Below are positions 20,563-36,388 of a stretch of 64,000 bases of DNA, one piece after another (the first letter of the stretch is position 1; each line of letters starts with the position of its first letter). This DNA is from Cucumis sativus (lineage: Eukaryota; Streptophyta; Magnoliopsida; Cucurbitales; Cucurbitaceae). The position numbers and the translations under genes are program-made. The DNA lies in the NCBI RefSeq assembly GCF_000004075.3, contig NC_026655.2, positions 620,001 through 684,000 of the forward strand. Direction: 5' to 3'. The notes beneath the pieces are model-generated. The model did not search any database and was not told the DNA's origin. It saw only the letters and a program-made list of their open reading frames with translations.

Positions 20563-22539
20563 ATGGAACCACGACGTCGACGCCGTCCTCCCTTACTTCT
20601 ACTTCTACTTCAGCTTTGTATCTTCTTTCTCTTCTTCTTTTCTTCTTATGCAGTCGATTTCTTCTTCAATTCCTTCTCAAACGAATCGAATGGCACTGAT
20701 TTCATTCTCATTAGCGACGCCAGGTTCGATTCCCCTGTAATCCGCCTCAACAACGACTCAAACCAGAATTCAATCGGTCGTGTTTTCTATCACACGAAGC
20801 TAACTATGAAACCCACTTCGAATTTCTCAAAGATTTCTTCCTTTTCAACTTCTTTTGTGTTCTCGATCTTGCTGGAAGACGCTACTAGTCCAGGCTTCGG
20901 TTTGGCCTTCGTTCTTTCCAATTCTACTTCCCCTCCCGGTGTCATCGCCGGCCAATACTTTGGTCTCTTTACTAATTCAACAACCCACGTCGTTGCTCCA
21001 CTTCTCGCCGTCGAATTCGACACTGGCCGAAACACGGAGTTCAACGACCCAGATGATAGTCACATCGGAATCGATTTGAACAGTGTGTTGTCGAGTAAAA
21101 TACACGGCGCTGGGTATTTTGGTTCCAATGGGCAATTTATTCCGATTCAGATGAGAAATGGGCAAAACCTTCGCGCTTGGATCGAATTCGATGGAGCAAA
21201 TTTCGAAATTAATGTCACAATCGCCCCAATTGGAATTCCTCGTCCTTCGATACCCACTTTGAGTTTTAGAGATCCTTTAATTGCAAATTATGTATCGACT
21301 GAAATGTTTGTGGGATTTTCAGCATCGAAGACAAAATGGGTTGAGGCGCAAAGGATTTTAGCTTGGAGTTTTAGTGACACTGGGGTTGCTAGAGACATTA
21401 ACACCACAAATTTCCCTGTGTTTATGAGAGAATCACCACCATCTCCTTTGTCGCCAGGATCGGTTGCCGGTATTGTAATTGGCTGTGTTCTGTTTGTGAT
21501 CATAGTTTCTGGGTTTGGATTTTTTTGGTACTGGCGAAAGAACAGAGCAAAAGAAGAAGACGAAGAAATTGAGGATTGGGAACTTGAATATTGGCCTCAT
21601 AGATTCTCCAACGAGGAGCTTTCACAAGCTACTGATAAATTTTCCGAAGAAAATCTGTTGGGATCCGGCGGATTTGGAAGGGTATTCAAAGGAACTTTAC
21701 CAAACCACACGGAAATCGCCGTTAAATGTGTAAATCACGATTCAAAACAGGGGTTAAAGGAATTCATGGCAGAAATCTCAAGTATGGGTAGGCTTCAACA
21801 TAAGAATCTAGTTCAAATGCGAGGATGGTGTCGAAAAAAAAATGAATTAATGTTGGTTTATGATTATATGCCGAATGGAAGTCTTAATCGGTGGATATTT
21901 GACAAGCCCACAACGTTACTCAGCTGGAAGCAGCGACGCCGTGTACTCGGCGACGTTGCGGAAGGTTTGAACTATCTCCATCATGGTTGGGATCAGGTGG
22001 TGATTCACAGAGACATAAAATCGAGCAACGTGTTGTTAGATTCAGAAATGAGAGGCAGAGTCGGCGATTTTGGGCTGGCGAAGTTATACCAACACGGCGA
22101 AACTCCGAACACCACTCGAATTGTTGGGACTTTGGGGTATTTGGCGCCAGAGATTGCGACGGTGGCTACTCCAACAGCGGCTAGCGATGTTTATAGTTTT
22201 GGGGTTGTGGTTCTTGAAGTTGTGTGTGGGCGACGGCCGATTGAGTTGGCAGCGGAGGAAGAAGAAATGGTGCTTATTGATTGGGTGAGAGATCTTTACT
22301 CTGCCGGCCGGTTGATTGCGGCGGCAGACTCGAGAATCAGAGAAGAGTATGAGACTGAAGAGATTGAATTGATGTTAAAGCTTGGTTTAGCTTGTTGTCA
22401 TCCGAACCCTGAACGCCGGCCTACAATGAGAGAGGTGGTGGCAGTTTTGATCGGAGAACAGCCATCAGCGGAGTCGGTTGAGCTTTTATCAGGATTGGCC
22501 GGTGGCATGGTTGACGACACTCGAAATGTTGATATTTGA
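20563..22539 (+). CDS. L-type lectin-domain receptor kinase, LecRK-S.1-like
   Basis: Intronless, 658 residues. There is a hydrophobic signal peptide at about 10-30, a legume-lectin domain at about 31-275, a transmembrane helix at about 302-324, and a Ser/Thr kinase at about 360-632. Kinase landmarks are intact: glycine loop GSGGFG at 367-372, AVK lysine 388, HRD 482-484 with the RD arginine, DFG 502-504, APE 528-530. The juxtamembrane 'EIEDWELEYWPHRFS' and the kinase resemble Arabidopsis At1g15530 (LecRK-S.1). The lectin domain keeps 'AVEFDTGRN' but has diverged at the sugar-binding loops, as is usual in LecRKs. It should sit in the plasma membrane and signal from an extracellular ligand, often in defence. 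The ligand is unknown. Confidence 0.92.
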   Translation: MEPRRRRRPPLLLLLLQLCIFFLFFFSSYAVDFFFNSFSNESNGTDFILISDARFDSPVIRLNNDSNQNSIGRVFYHTKLTMKPTSNFSKISSFSTSFVFSILLEDATSPGFGLAFVLSNSTSPPGVIAGQYFGLFTNSTTHVVAPLLAVEFDTGRNTEFNDPDDSHIGIDLNSVLSSKIHGAGYFGSNGQFIPIQMRNGQNLRAWIEFDGANFEINVTIAPIGIPRPSIPTLSFRDPLIANYVSTEMFVGFSASKTKWVEAQRILAWSFSDTGVARDINTTNFPVFMRESPPSPLSPGSVAGIVIGCVLFVIIVSGFGFFWYWRKNRAKEEDEEIEDWELEYWPHRFSNEELSQATDKFSEENLLGSGGFGRVFKGTLPNHTEIAVKCVNHDSKQGLKEFMAEISSMGRLQHKNLVQMRGWCRKKNELMLVYDYMPNGSLNRWIFDKPTTLLSWKQRRRVLGDVAEGLNYLHHGWDQVVIHRDIKSSNVLLDSEMRGRVGDFGLAKLYQHGETPNTTRIVGTLGYLAPEIATVATPTAASDVYSFGVVVLEVVCGRRPIELAAEEEEMVLIDWVRDLYSAGRLIAAADSRIREEYETEEIELMLKLGLACCHPNPERRPTMREVVAVLIGEQPSAESVELLSGLAGGMVDDTRNVDI

Positions 22540-23433
22540 TTGCATAAAATGAAGTCGTCTTTATTCACGGAGACTGCCACAATTATATCCATCATCTATT
22601 GAATCTTTGCAAAGAAAGGTTAGAAGATGGAAGATTTTACTATTTCTACAAATGGAAAGATTTTGATATTGATGCGAAAGAGACAAATTTGAAGCTTATG
22701 AATTGATTTTGTAAGTGCTCAAGAGCCTTCCTTCATGTATAGACACATTCATCGTCTCCGATTCACAGCTGATCTTGCTGGTTTTTGATCCCTTCGCTTT
22801 GTGTTCGATGTTGGAGAATATCTCTGTTCAATCCCAGCGAATTACAACCATACATTGTTTTGAACTATCAAAGTTTCTTGTGTTTAGAATGAGTTTGTAT
22901 AAGAGATACCATTCATAAAATAAATTTCATGTTCTTTCTCTGTACATTTTGAGTTTGGAATTACATTTCATGATCTTCTTCTTCAATCTTTGTCATCTTA
23001 AAACAATCTCGATGAAAAGATAGCTGAGGCGGCACGGAAGTAGATATGAGATCTAACCTTTTCCACTACTCAGGGGCTTGGTGGTGTAACCATTGTTAAG
23101 TTTTATTGACCTTGTTACTTTGCACTGCTAGCTGTTTCTTTGTTTTTTCTTCTTTAGTTAAGAAAGTTTGTTCCCTATATGAAAAGCCATTAGTTTGTAA
23201 AGAGACAGATTCGTTTTTACTAAAGAATTTCTCTCAAAAGGAGAAGGGGGGAATGGTATGGGAGTATTAAATTACACAGGAATCTTTCACTTAAAGCTAC
23301 CTCATTTGGGATTTCTTTTTAGCCTTCTTCATCACAATGTCAATTGATTTATACAAACAAAACCAAAAATTAAGTAAAATTGGTGATCCTCTTCTTTGTT
23401 GTGTTCTTCATTGCCTTAACAGAACACAACCCA
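22540..23433. other. Convergent 3' flanks of LecRK and USP genes
   Basis: The two genes converge here. The LecRK 3' UTR occupies the start and the minus-strand USP 3' UTR the end. I see no additional gene or repeat. Confidence 0.4.
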
Positions 23434-25232
23434 TTAATCGCAACTCGATTTACTCGACAAGCAAACGCACTCGAACAAGTTCTTCCCAGACCGCTGCTGT
23501 CGAAGACCAGAGTCTTTAGAAGAAGGAAGCAACCCCATTTCCTGTTGACACTCATTCACTTTCTTCCCTTCATAAACAACAGTAACCTCACAATATTCTG
23601 GTGCATTCTTTTTCACAAACTCTCCTTTGGTCATTCTTTTTCCCAGTAGCCTATCAAGAAATTGCATTAATCAGATGGGTATTTGAAGAAAAGAAACCCC
23701 AAAAGATGAATTGAAAAAATGAAAGCTCCAAACTTTGAGGAAAGTGGCTTTTTGGTCCCTATGACCAAATTAGTGATATTGAGCACTGGAATTAGTTGAA
23801 GGATTGCTTTGGCTGTTGTGTTGCTCTCTAGAAGCAATGTGTCCACTGTCACCTGATACATCAGAATTTCAAACACAAAGACTAAGGTTTCGACGTGTTT
23901 TAAAAGTTCCGAACAATCTAGTTGACTAATGAATTCATGTTGACACATGGACACTGCGATATTTGTTGGTGCAACCCATGTGTTAGACATACGTAGAATC
24001 TTCTTGATTAAACTAACAAAGAGAAGACGTATATAACAACAATAAAAAAATTTGGTTGTGAAATACATCAAACTACTTTTTCAACCATATAAATTAAATG
24101 CATCGTACCATCTACTTTGAATTTTCAACGGTTATAAAAATGATATTTTAAAAATTGTGTCATTGTCGTGACTGTGTCCTAAATTTTAAAAGAAACGACA
24201 TGTCATTATGTTCGTGTCGTGTTTAGTGTCTCACCTTGGCATCAGTGCATAAGCGGATGTACTTTTGCAGTAGATTTCTCCTTCTGTTGTTTTCTTCATT
24301 GATATACACTCTCAACTGTTCTTGGCTCAATTGGCTTCTTGCTAATCTTCCAACTGAAATCAAAATGAATTTGCAGGTAAAAATGCTGCAATTTTTACAA
24401 TAGTTCATGAACATAGATGAATTTCATCCCAATGAATATGCTAACATTCTCTTGATCATATATTTTTCTTGTGTGTTCGAAGAAAATTTTCCTTTCACAA
24501 ACTTAATCTTTTGTTCCATCACATGGGGAGAGGATCACCACTGGCAGCAGATTTTCTAGTTTAGTTTTCTTCTGTCAGATAAAGAATAATTTATCTTTAC
24601 AATCTATTATTCTTGAGTTTGACTTTTTAGAAGGAACACAAATCATCAAAAGAGTAAATAGGAACAAAATATATACATTACCCTATGGCCCATTTGCATC
24701 AACCATCCTTTATCGGTAGTATTGAAACATCCTACTTATGTTATTTATGATTTTGGCCTTAGAATTTAAAGGAGTGCACCATGTAAATTCTCTCTATTCC
24801 TTGGACATAGCTACAACAGTTAATGAATCATGTAAATCTATTTATCGATTCTCTGTTACTTACGTTTATCTCTAATCGTTGATTTCTTAACAGGCAGATT
24901 ATGCGAGAAAAACAACTTGGAAGAATTTTTTGATGGAAGAAAAGGGAAAACAGAAATCTTGATGTACCTGGTGTTGGGATGTAGGTGAGAGGAGGAAAAA
25001 CATGGAGAAGAAAGACACAACAACCAGGTGAGACAGCATGATCAAGGGCCCATTTAAGCACATCTATATCATCTTTACCGACGGCAACGTAAACATCGGT
25101 TGCACCGCCGTCTCTGCTACTGATAATCGTCTTACTTTCGTCTCCAATCTCGACAATCTCTGGGGACATAATCCTTGCACTGTAGCATTGCAGTTGTAAC
25201 TCTGTTGCTCTCCCTTGAAACTCTTCTTCCAT
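23434..25232 (-). CDS. Universal stress protein (USP-A-like), plant
   Basis: Four exons on the minus strand: 25232-24968, 24353-24235, 23852-23734 and 23650-23434. They sum to 720 bases, or 239 residues. All junctions are GT-AG and the frame is continuous. The product has an N-terminal extension of about 44 residues. The USP fold then begins 'DVYVAVGKDDIDVLKWALDH' and 'CCVFLLHVFPP', continues with 'TLLLESNTTAKAILQLIP' and 'ITNLVIGTKKP', and ends with 'GEFVKKNAPEYCEVTVVYEGKK'. It resembles Arabidopsis USP-like proteins such as At1g69080 and At1g44760 in architecture. The ATP-binding GxxGxG pattern of ATP-type USPs is not evident. The role is probably stress-related but not precisely known. It is head-to-head with RH30, with 1.04 kb between the starts. 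Confidence 0.85.
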
Positions 25233-26274
25233 ATTTCTTAGCTTTCTCTCTCTCTCTCTCTATCTCTCTATCTCTTTTGGTCACAAAGAACAATGAGAAT
25301 TGATATGAGAACGAAAATGACAAGAATGTGTTTTTAGTGGGTTGGAAGTATACAAAGGAAAAGACATTCTTGCTTCCATAACCACAAAGGAAAAGAGAGG
25401 AAAAAAGAGAGGATAGATAGATTCTCTCTTGTTATCATGGGCCTGCCATACACATTGTTATGTCAACATTTGCTTTTCTTTTTCTTTCTTTGTGTCTTTG
25501 GTTAAGTCAAACAAAGGAGGTGAAAAAACCAAAGAATTTCTTCTGAATTTGCTTCTCTCAAACTGAAAAGTTTGACAAATATCTTAACATACCTATGATG
25601 ACTTTTTAATCACTTTCATTTTCCTTCCACTTCACGAAAATAGTTACAACTCTAAACACATACTATTATAACAAAAAATACTACAATAATTTTGAAGAAC
25701 GAGAGATTGAAAGCAAGAAGAAGAATTTAGAAGTAGGTACGTATCAAAATAGCTTAAACCAATTCATCTTTTTAACATTCCATCCTTATCATGGGGCCAA
25801 TATGGAATATATATGATTGTAGGGGTGGCACATGCTGCCAATAATGATTCTTCCAAAAGTTTGCAAAGTCTTTTCCAACTTCTCTTCATAAAAAACTTCA
25901 ATCTAATAATTCCTTCCATCTATTTAAATATTTTATTATAAGAAAACCTATAAAATTCAATTGAACAAATGGGCCTGAATTTTGGATATCAGCCAATTCG
26001 AAGTTCGAACCTTAAGGCCCTGACCCATTCGTATTGGGCCTTGAAGCCCATAATCATTCAAACCGACCGAATAGTTTCATTTCAATTTGTTCTCATCTCT
26101 AAATATGAACCCTTCTTCTTCGTCTTCGCGCTGTGGATCTTGAATAACTCGAACCGGAATAGTCAGAAACTCTGAAGCCGACTACCGGTCAGGTGTCGTC
26201 CGTTTTCAATTCCACCATTGAAGTAGTGTACTTCGTTTCTTCTACTTTCCAAATCCCATTACGTATACACAGTT
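25233..26274. promoter_or_regulatory. Shared intergenic promoter region, USP (-) / RH30 (+)
   Basis: About 1 kb between divergent start codons. A CT/TCTA-rich tract at 25241-25273 lies in the USP leader. The RH30 side lacks an obvious TATA box, fitting a broadly expressed gene. Whether the two genes are co-regulated cannot be judged from sequence. Confidence 0.4.
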
Positions 26275-30322
<4,048 letters not shown>

Positions 30323-32651
30323 TTCCGGTCAACTCAAAAGGGAGAGGATATGCTAGATAAGTGATGTTTTTTTTTAAACGTGGACCATTTTTATTAAGTA
30401 ATATAGTTGACTTATTTATAGAATAGCAACTCAAGGTGTTGTTTGGCACGAAAAATGGACATGTGGGTGTATATCTATCTGTACATAAAACCAGAATTCT
30501 TGCAGTGACATTGCTGACAATGTTAGGATTAGGTTTGGTGGTTGTAGGGTTGGTGGAGGTGATGATGACTGACATTTGAATCCTGGATATTTAGTATGAA
30601 GTGTACTTGATGACGAACGCATAAGCATGATTTGGTTGGGAGTGTTGAAAGAAAGAAATGTGATTGTCGATTTACTTTTCGATTTGATTTATAGTAGTAG
30701 TTGTTGCTGTTGATCGAAGTTCGTGATTTGATTTTGATTAAGCTTAAGGTAACGTTTGATTCAAGTGATAATGGTGATGGGTGGGTGAGGATGGATGAGC
30801 TTGATGATATTTCTTGTTTCTTCACGGACTTATTCATTATTACTACTCACTTAGCCAATGATATTTCAAAAGTTATTGTTTGAAAACTATTGCATTTATC
30901 AAGTTAAATTACAAATTTGTCCTTGTTTTTCTTGTATGGTTTGACGTAGAAACTAAATTAAGGAAGGATTGGAGTGAAGATAACGCAAAACTATAATAAC
31001 AAACAAATTCGATTTAGACTATAATAACAAACAAATCACTAATCGAATTTGCTACTCTCGCAATAAATATTTATTACATATAATAAAATTAATTTTTTAT
31101 TTTAATTTATTTTGTTATTTTTAAAAATATTTTTTTTATTATATTTTTTATTATTTGTTACGGGATTTATTAATTTCTTTCCAAGCTATAGCAAATAACA
31201 TATTATATTTATTTTTTATCTCAACCAACTTTTGAAGTGTTTATTCAATTCAAGAGTTTTAATGTAATTCTATTTTTTAAAATCATTTGATTAATTTTTA
31301 TTGAAAAGGAAAGTTATTGTTATGTTTTCTATCAATTTCAGAGATGACTCGTAATCATAATGTTGTAATGATAAAAACGTAAGGTTGTAATGTTACTTTT
31401 TTTATTGCATGACATTTTTCTAATTTAAAATTTTAAAGCAATAGCATATGGTGAAAGGCTTGCATGATAAATGCCATAATGACTTTAATGATTTGTGCAT
31501 TTTAATCTTTTATATTATCATTAAAATACGTAGATTGAAAAATTGAATACTTAAAGTTTCTTTTGGTATTTTGTATATTTAAGCATAGAGTAATAAATTT
31601 TTGTTTAGATTTTCTTCAAAGGAAACGTGATTTATTTTGAAACAATGAATGGAAATTAATTTCTTGTTTTAATTTCCAAGTAGAAATTGCTAGGCTTAAC
31701 TATGCAATAAATTCATTTATTGATTTTTCCTTAAAAACTAATCTATCAAATTAAATAAATTCTTAATAAAACATATTTATTTTTATTATAGAAATCCAAT
31801 TAAATACTATTTCCTAAAATTAAATAAATACCTAACCCACTATTTAGGTATCTTATCACTATCCCTAAAACCAAATACATAATTTGGTATGTTACACTCA
31901 ATAGAGCTCTCCAACATCTAAAATATTGTTTCAACTCCAATCTATATATCTATTCCCTTGCTACTTTGTAACGACTATTTCAACTTTAGGTAAACCGTTC
32001 ATTTTCATATCTACGATATATCAATATACCCGTAAATCCAATGATACTTTTAACATCTTTTATAAGTGTTTGCGTTATTTGGTTTAACATGAATATTTTT
32101 TCGAAATATCCTGTCGTTATCGATGTTTTTGATCGATATGGCTGTATAATTGAGATATCGATATCGATATCGACATCGATATTTTAATTGGGAACGAAAG
32201 ATGATGGTGTATCGTGGAGAAGGGTTATGATATGAAAGAATTATGGAAATATGAAATGAGAAAAGGAAAGGTACTTGTAATGGAAAGGGACATAACATCA
32301 CACTTTGTTAGGACAGTGCCCTCTACAAAGCACAAGAGCCCCACTCAATAATTGAATCAATTGGCTTTTCTTTTTCTTTTTTATCAAAGATTTTACTGCC
32401 CTACAAAATTGGAAATCATATTTGTGTCACATGTTTTAACCCTAATTGCATTCAAGTACTAAAACTACGTAAATCTCGTTGTCGTCGTGGATGAAGCAAA
32501 GAATGCTATTCGACATCTAATGGTTGTTCTTGTGGTTTCTAGACTCGTTCTGTTTTAGCTTATGTACTTTTAACCATTTGAATGATTTTAACTAACTTTT
32601 ATTAAGTTTTGTCAAAAATTTCAAAACATATTTATCTAATACATTTTATGG
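30323..32651. other. RH30 3' flank and AT-rich spacer
   Basis: The first few hundred bases are the RH30 3' UTR. A 20-base 'CTATAATAACAAACAAAT' motif is duplicated near 30990 and 31019. A (GATATC)n microsatellite lies at about 32153-32182. No gene was recognised. Confidence 0.35.
32644..32651. repeat. Left 8-bp target-site duplication of hAT-like MITE copy A
   Basis: TTTTATGG, matching TTTCATGG at 32935-32942 with one difference. Eight bases is the hAT length. Confidence 0.55.
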
Positions 32652-32934
32652 TAGGAGTGATCGTGGTCGGTCGAAGTTGTTGTTTTTTTTTTTTTTTTAC
32701 AAAACTAACCCCAAACCAACCATAGTTGGTTTAGTAAAGTGTCAAACCAACTTTGACATCGATGAATAAGTGTCAGTCAGTCGATCAGGTCAATTTAACA
32801 CTTAAAGATAATTTTAAAAATTCTTGATTTGAAACTTTTTTAAACCAATTTCAATCGATTTCTCTCGTTTTTTGACCGACTGACTTTTGTTTGTTTGGTT
32901 GGCTTGGTTTTTCGATCTTTCATGCTCACTCCTA
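32652..32934. mobile_element. hAT-like MITE, copy A (best preserved)
   Basis: The 283-base element starts TAGGAGTGATCGTGG, and the reverse complement of its end is TAGGAGTGAGCATGAAAG. It is flanked by an 8-bp duplication with one mismatch. The interior is rich in GGTCGG, GACCGA and TCGATC words and has no coding potential. Related, more decayed copies are at about 36100-36388, 52525-52761 and 53292-53430, so this is a small local family. Confidence 0.7.
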
Positions 32935-33628
32935 TTTCATGGCATGAAAGTAATTATATAGGATTAAAAAAATAAACAAAAGTAAAAACCCAAATTATCT
33001 ATAAGCTTTTAATTATTATTATCATCCCTCCACCATTTTTCTTAAAAATACCATATTTAGTCCATCAAATTTTAGAATGCTTTTATTTTTTAATTCTAAA
33101 AAAAAAAAAAAAAAAAACTTCTATAGTATCTCTTTTTTTCTAATTTTAGACATCATATAGCCATATTAAAAAAATTAAAAAAATTAAAAAAACACTTTAA
33201 GAATATTTTAAATAAACAATATATTTTAAAATTTAAAATATGACCATTTCTCTTTTTCTTTTTCCTTTTACAATATTAGACCTCAAAACTGTGGGCCACC
33301 CTTCATTTAACACTCAAACCTCTCCCCCACTAAACACCAAAACAGAGGCTTCCAGATCTATCTATATATATATATATATATGTTAGATTTGGATTAAAAT
33401 ATCCAAAACTTTACTTTATAAATTATTAATGTCCCCAAGAAAAAATATATATATACAATTTTTTTTAATGGATAATTGAGAGCTCAATCACTTTATAAAA
33501 TTATGACAGCAAAATTCTTAAATTAGTGCTAAGTTTTCCAATGATTCATTGCGTATACTCAACATAACATAGATATATATAGAAACTAGAGATAAGGGCC
33601 ATAAAAAGGTATGTGTCAATGCTCCACA

Positions 33629-33630
<2 letters not shown>

Positions 33631-33661
<31 letters not shown>
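33631..33661. repeat. (AT)15 microsatellite
   Basis: Uninterrupted AT dinucleotides following CCACATG. Confidence 0.95.
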
Positions 33662-33663
<2 letters not shown>

Positions 33664-34608
33664 ATATTGTATATAGTGCACCTCATTTTCAACTACTAAA
33701 TTTGTATATTGCATGATAACTTTTCATTCTCGTGTTTTTAGGGTACATTAAAAAGTCGAGAAAGATGAACGATTTGATCGATATAAAGTATGTATGATAT
33801 ATCGACTAAGGGGTTTGAGATTTGAATATTTGAAAATTATTAAGAAACATGTTTAATACGTATTTCTTAAAGGGAAATTATATCAAATGACAAAAACATT
33901 TAGAAAAAACAACTCATAACACCAATTTTTTGCATATTGTGAAAACGGAAAAATTAGTGATATCAGACGATAATCATAAAGCTATCGAAAGATCATCACT
34001 TTTAAATTTGCTACTTTTGTAAATTTGGAAAATTTTATGACATGACTATTATCATAATATTTTTTGTTATTTTTGCAAAAAACCTCCTAAATCCACTAAA
34101 AAATGCATTATATTAACTGATTTTTTAGTTTGGATTAATTATTTGTTTTCTGTTGTATATTAACTGGTCTTTCCTCTAGCTCTTTTTTCACAAACAAATT
34201 CATTGACTTCAAAATAATTCTCGAGTATTTCCTTTGGTTAATGTCAAATACATATATAAATCAAAACAAAATATACGAGTGAACATTGGTCTCATTTCCA
34301 CATTCGTAATTTAAAAATTAAAACAAAATAATTTTGTTTTCTTTATAATAAAGAAAAAATAATAAGAAGAATGTAAGCAAGTTGGGAGATTAGATTAATG
34401 ATATGTGAAATGCATATATAAGCTTTCCTCTTTCGAGGGAGTGTTGTCTTTGTTTAATTATTTGATTAATTTTTAATTAGGGATTAAGTGGGCTTGGTGG
34501 CTATATAATTAAATACCAATATATATTAAATGCAAATAATACAAATTTTGTTATAATCAGCACCACTTGGGGATTTGGACTACATGTTCTTGTTCACTTT
34601 AATTTTAG

Positions 34609-34609
<1 letters not shown>

Positions 34610-34689
<80 letters not shown>
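34610..34689. repeat. Long (AT)40 microsatellite
   Basis: About 80 uninterrupted bases of AT dinucleotide, the longest simple repeat in the window. It is likely to be polymorphic and to form cruciforms. Confidence 0.97.
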
Positions 34690-34693
<4 letters not shown>

Positions 34694-36099
34694 CATCTAT
34701 AATTTAATCATGACAAAAGAAAAATAAGAAATAAAAGATCTTCCCCACCAATTTGGAGCTTCCTACTCTAAATAATTTGGCCATTTGGAGGCCATCTAGT
34801 CCATTATGATCATTATCATATATATATATCATTATTTTGTTTTACTTATTGCTCTTGAAATGACATCCTGCTTTTCACCAAAAATAAAAATAATTAAATA
34901 CCCACTACACAATTTCGAAGTTGAGATAGATATGATAAGTCTATAACCATTAGTTTAACCTTTAATTTCTATGTTGTTATTAAAAAAAAAAAAGTTAAAA
35001 TTTGAAAACTAAATAAATAAAAGATAATTAAAATATTTACGTATATATAAAAAATATATTTTTAGTGATTTTATTCCATATAGCATAAATGTTTGTCAAA
35101 TTATTCTATTTTTGAAAAAAATATAAACAAAAAGTAGCTTTTAGAAAATAAGAAATATATAGTTTAATTTTAAAAAATAAATAAATAAATACCAAACGGA
35201 GTAGTAATATTTTAGTATAACAACTGTGAAAAAGGAGAATCAAACTTTCAAACTCTAATATGAATAGTCTTGTTAATTATCTAAACCTACGTGTAATTTG
35301 TGGTTGTAAAGATAATTAATTTTGTAGTGTTAGGTAAAAAGTGAGAGCAGTCATGATAATGAATAGACTTAATTAACTTATTAATTTGTATTAATAGGAA
35401 ATATTATTAAAGTATAAAGTGGGAAAGTTACTTTGGAAGAGATATTTTGGAAAGTAGAAAAGTACAAAAGAAGTTTAATATGATTAGAAATATTATATAA
35501 TTTACATATGAAAGTACATAGACATAGGCATTGAGATAGTGTTAGTATTAATTACATAGTATAATTAAGTTAATTAATGATTAATTAGTTGAAGTTCAAG
35601 TGTTGTTCAACACTTAGATGAGTCAACAAAATAATTTAATTAAATAAGAAATATAAAATCATTATTAGTGTATATATTACATTTGAAGAGAGCATTTGTG
35701 GTGATATAGGTTGGTGGGTAGTGGAGATGACTCACCTTTCTAATTTAATATGCAAACTCATCACTATCAAAGTTGGATATCTAATGGGACTCTCAATTTC
35801 TCATTATATATATATACACACGTGTACATGAAATATAGTAAAATTTTAAATTCTGTTCTTTATTTTAACACCATATTAAAATCACTATTATTATAGAATA
35901 TGAAAAATTGATATATTTTTTAAAAATATTTTGATTCGTTTTGCTATATTTAAAAATGTATCTACTTCATAAAAAAATCACATGTAATAAATTTTGTATT
36001 TGAATGATTTTTTTTATAGGAGTGTAAATATTTTTTTTTTTTACTTAGGAAAAAAATCCCTTAAATTTAATCTTAAAACATTTATGGAGATTATACTAT

Positions 36100-36388
36100 T
36101 AAGGTGAACATGATAGATCGAAAACTTGAACTGATCGACTAGATCGAAGTTGGTCGGTCGGAAAACAAGAGGAATTGGTTTCATATAGTTTCAAATTAAG
36201 AATTTCCAGAAAGTATAATTCTAAGTATTAAATCAACTCGACTCGACAAAAATTGACTGACCGACCAATCATTTACTCATCGATGTCGAGGTGGATTTGA
36301 ACATTTATACTAAACGGAATATATGGTCGGTTTGGAATTCAATTTTGTAAAAAAATAAATCGACTCCAACAAATCAATAATCACTACG
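36100..36388. mobile_element. hAT-like MITE, copy B (inverted, diverged)
   Basis: Starts TAAGGTGAACATGATAGATCG, the counterpart of copy A's right end read in reverse, and ends near AATCACTAC, the counterpart of copy A's left end. Between them, 'GACCGACCA', 'CATCGATGTCGA' and 'GGTCGGTTTGGAATTC' align with copy A in opposite orientation. No clear target-site duplication remains. Confidence 0.55.

Noticed and set aside
33870-34093. Weakly inverted ends resembling a small Mutator-type element
   Set aside because: End similarity is low and no 9-bp duplication could be found.
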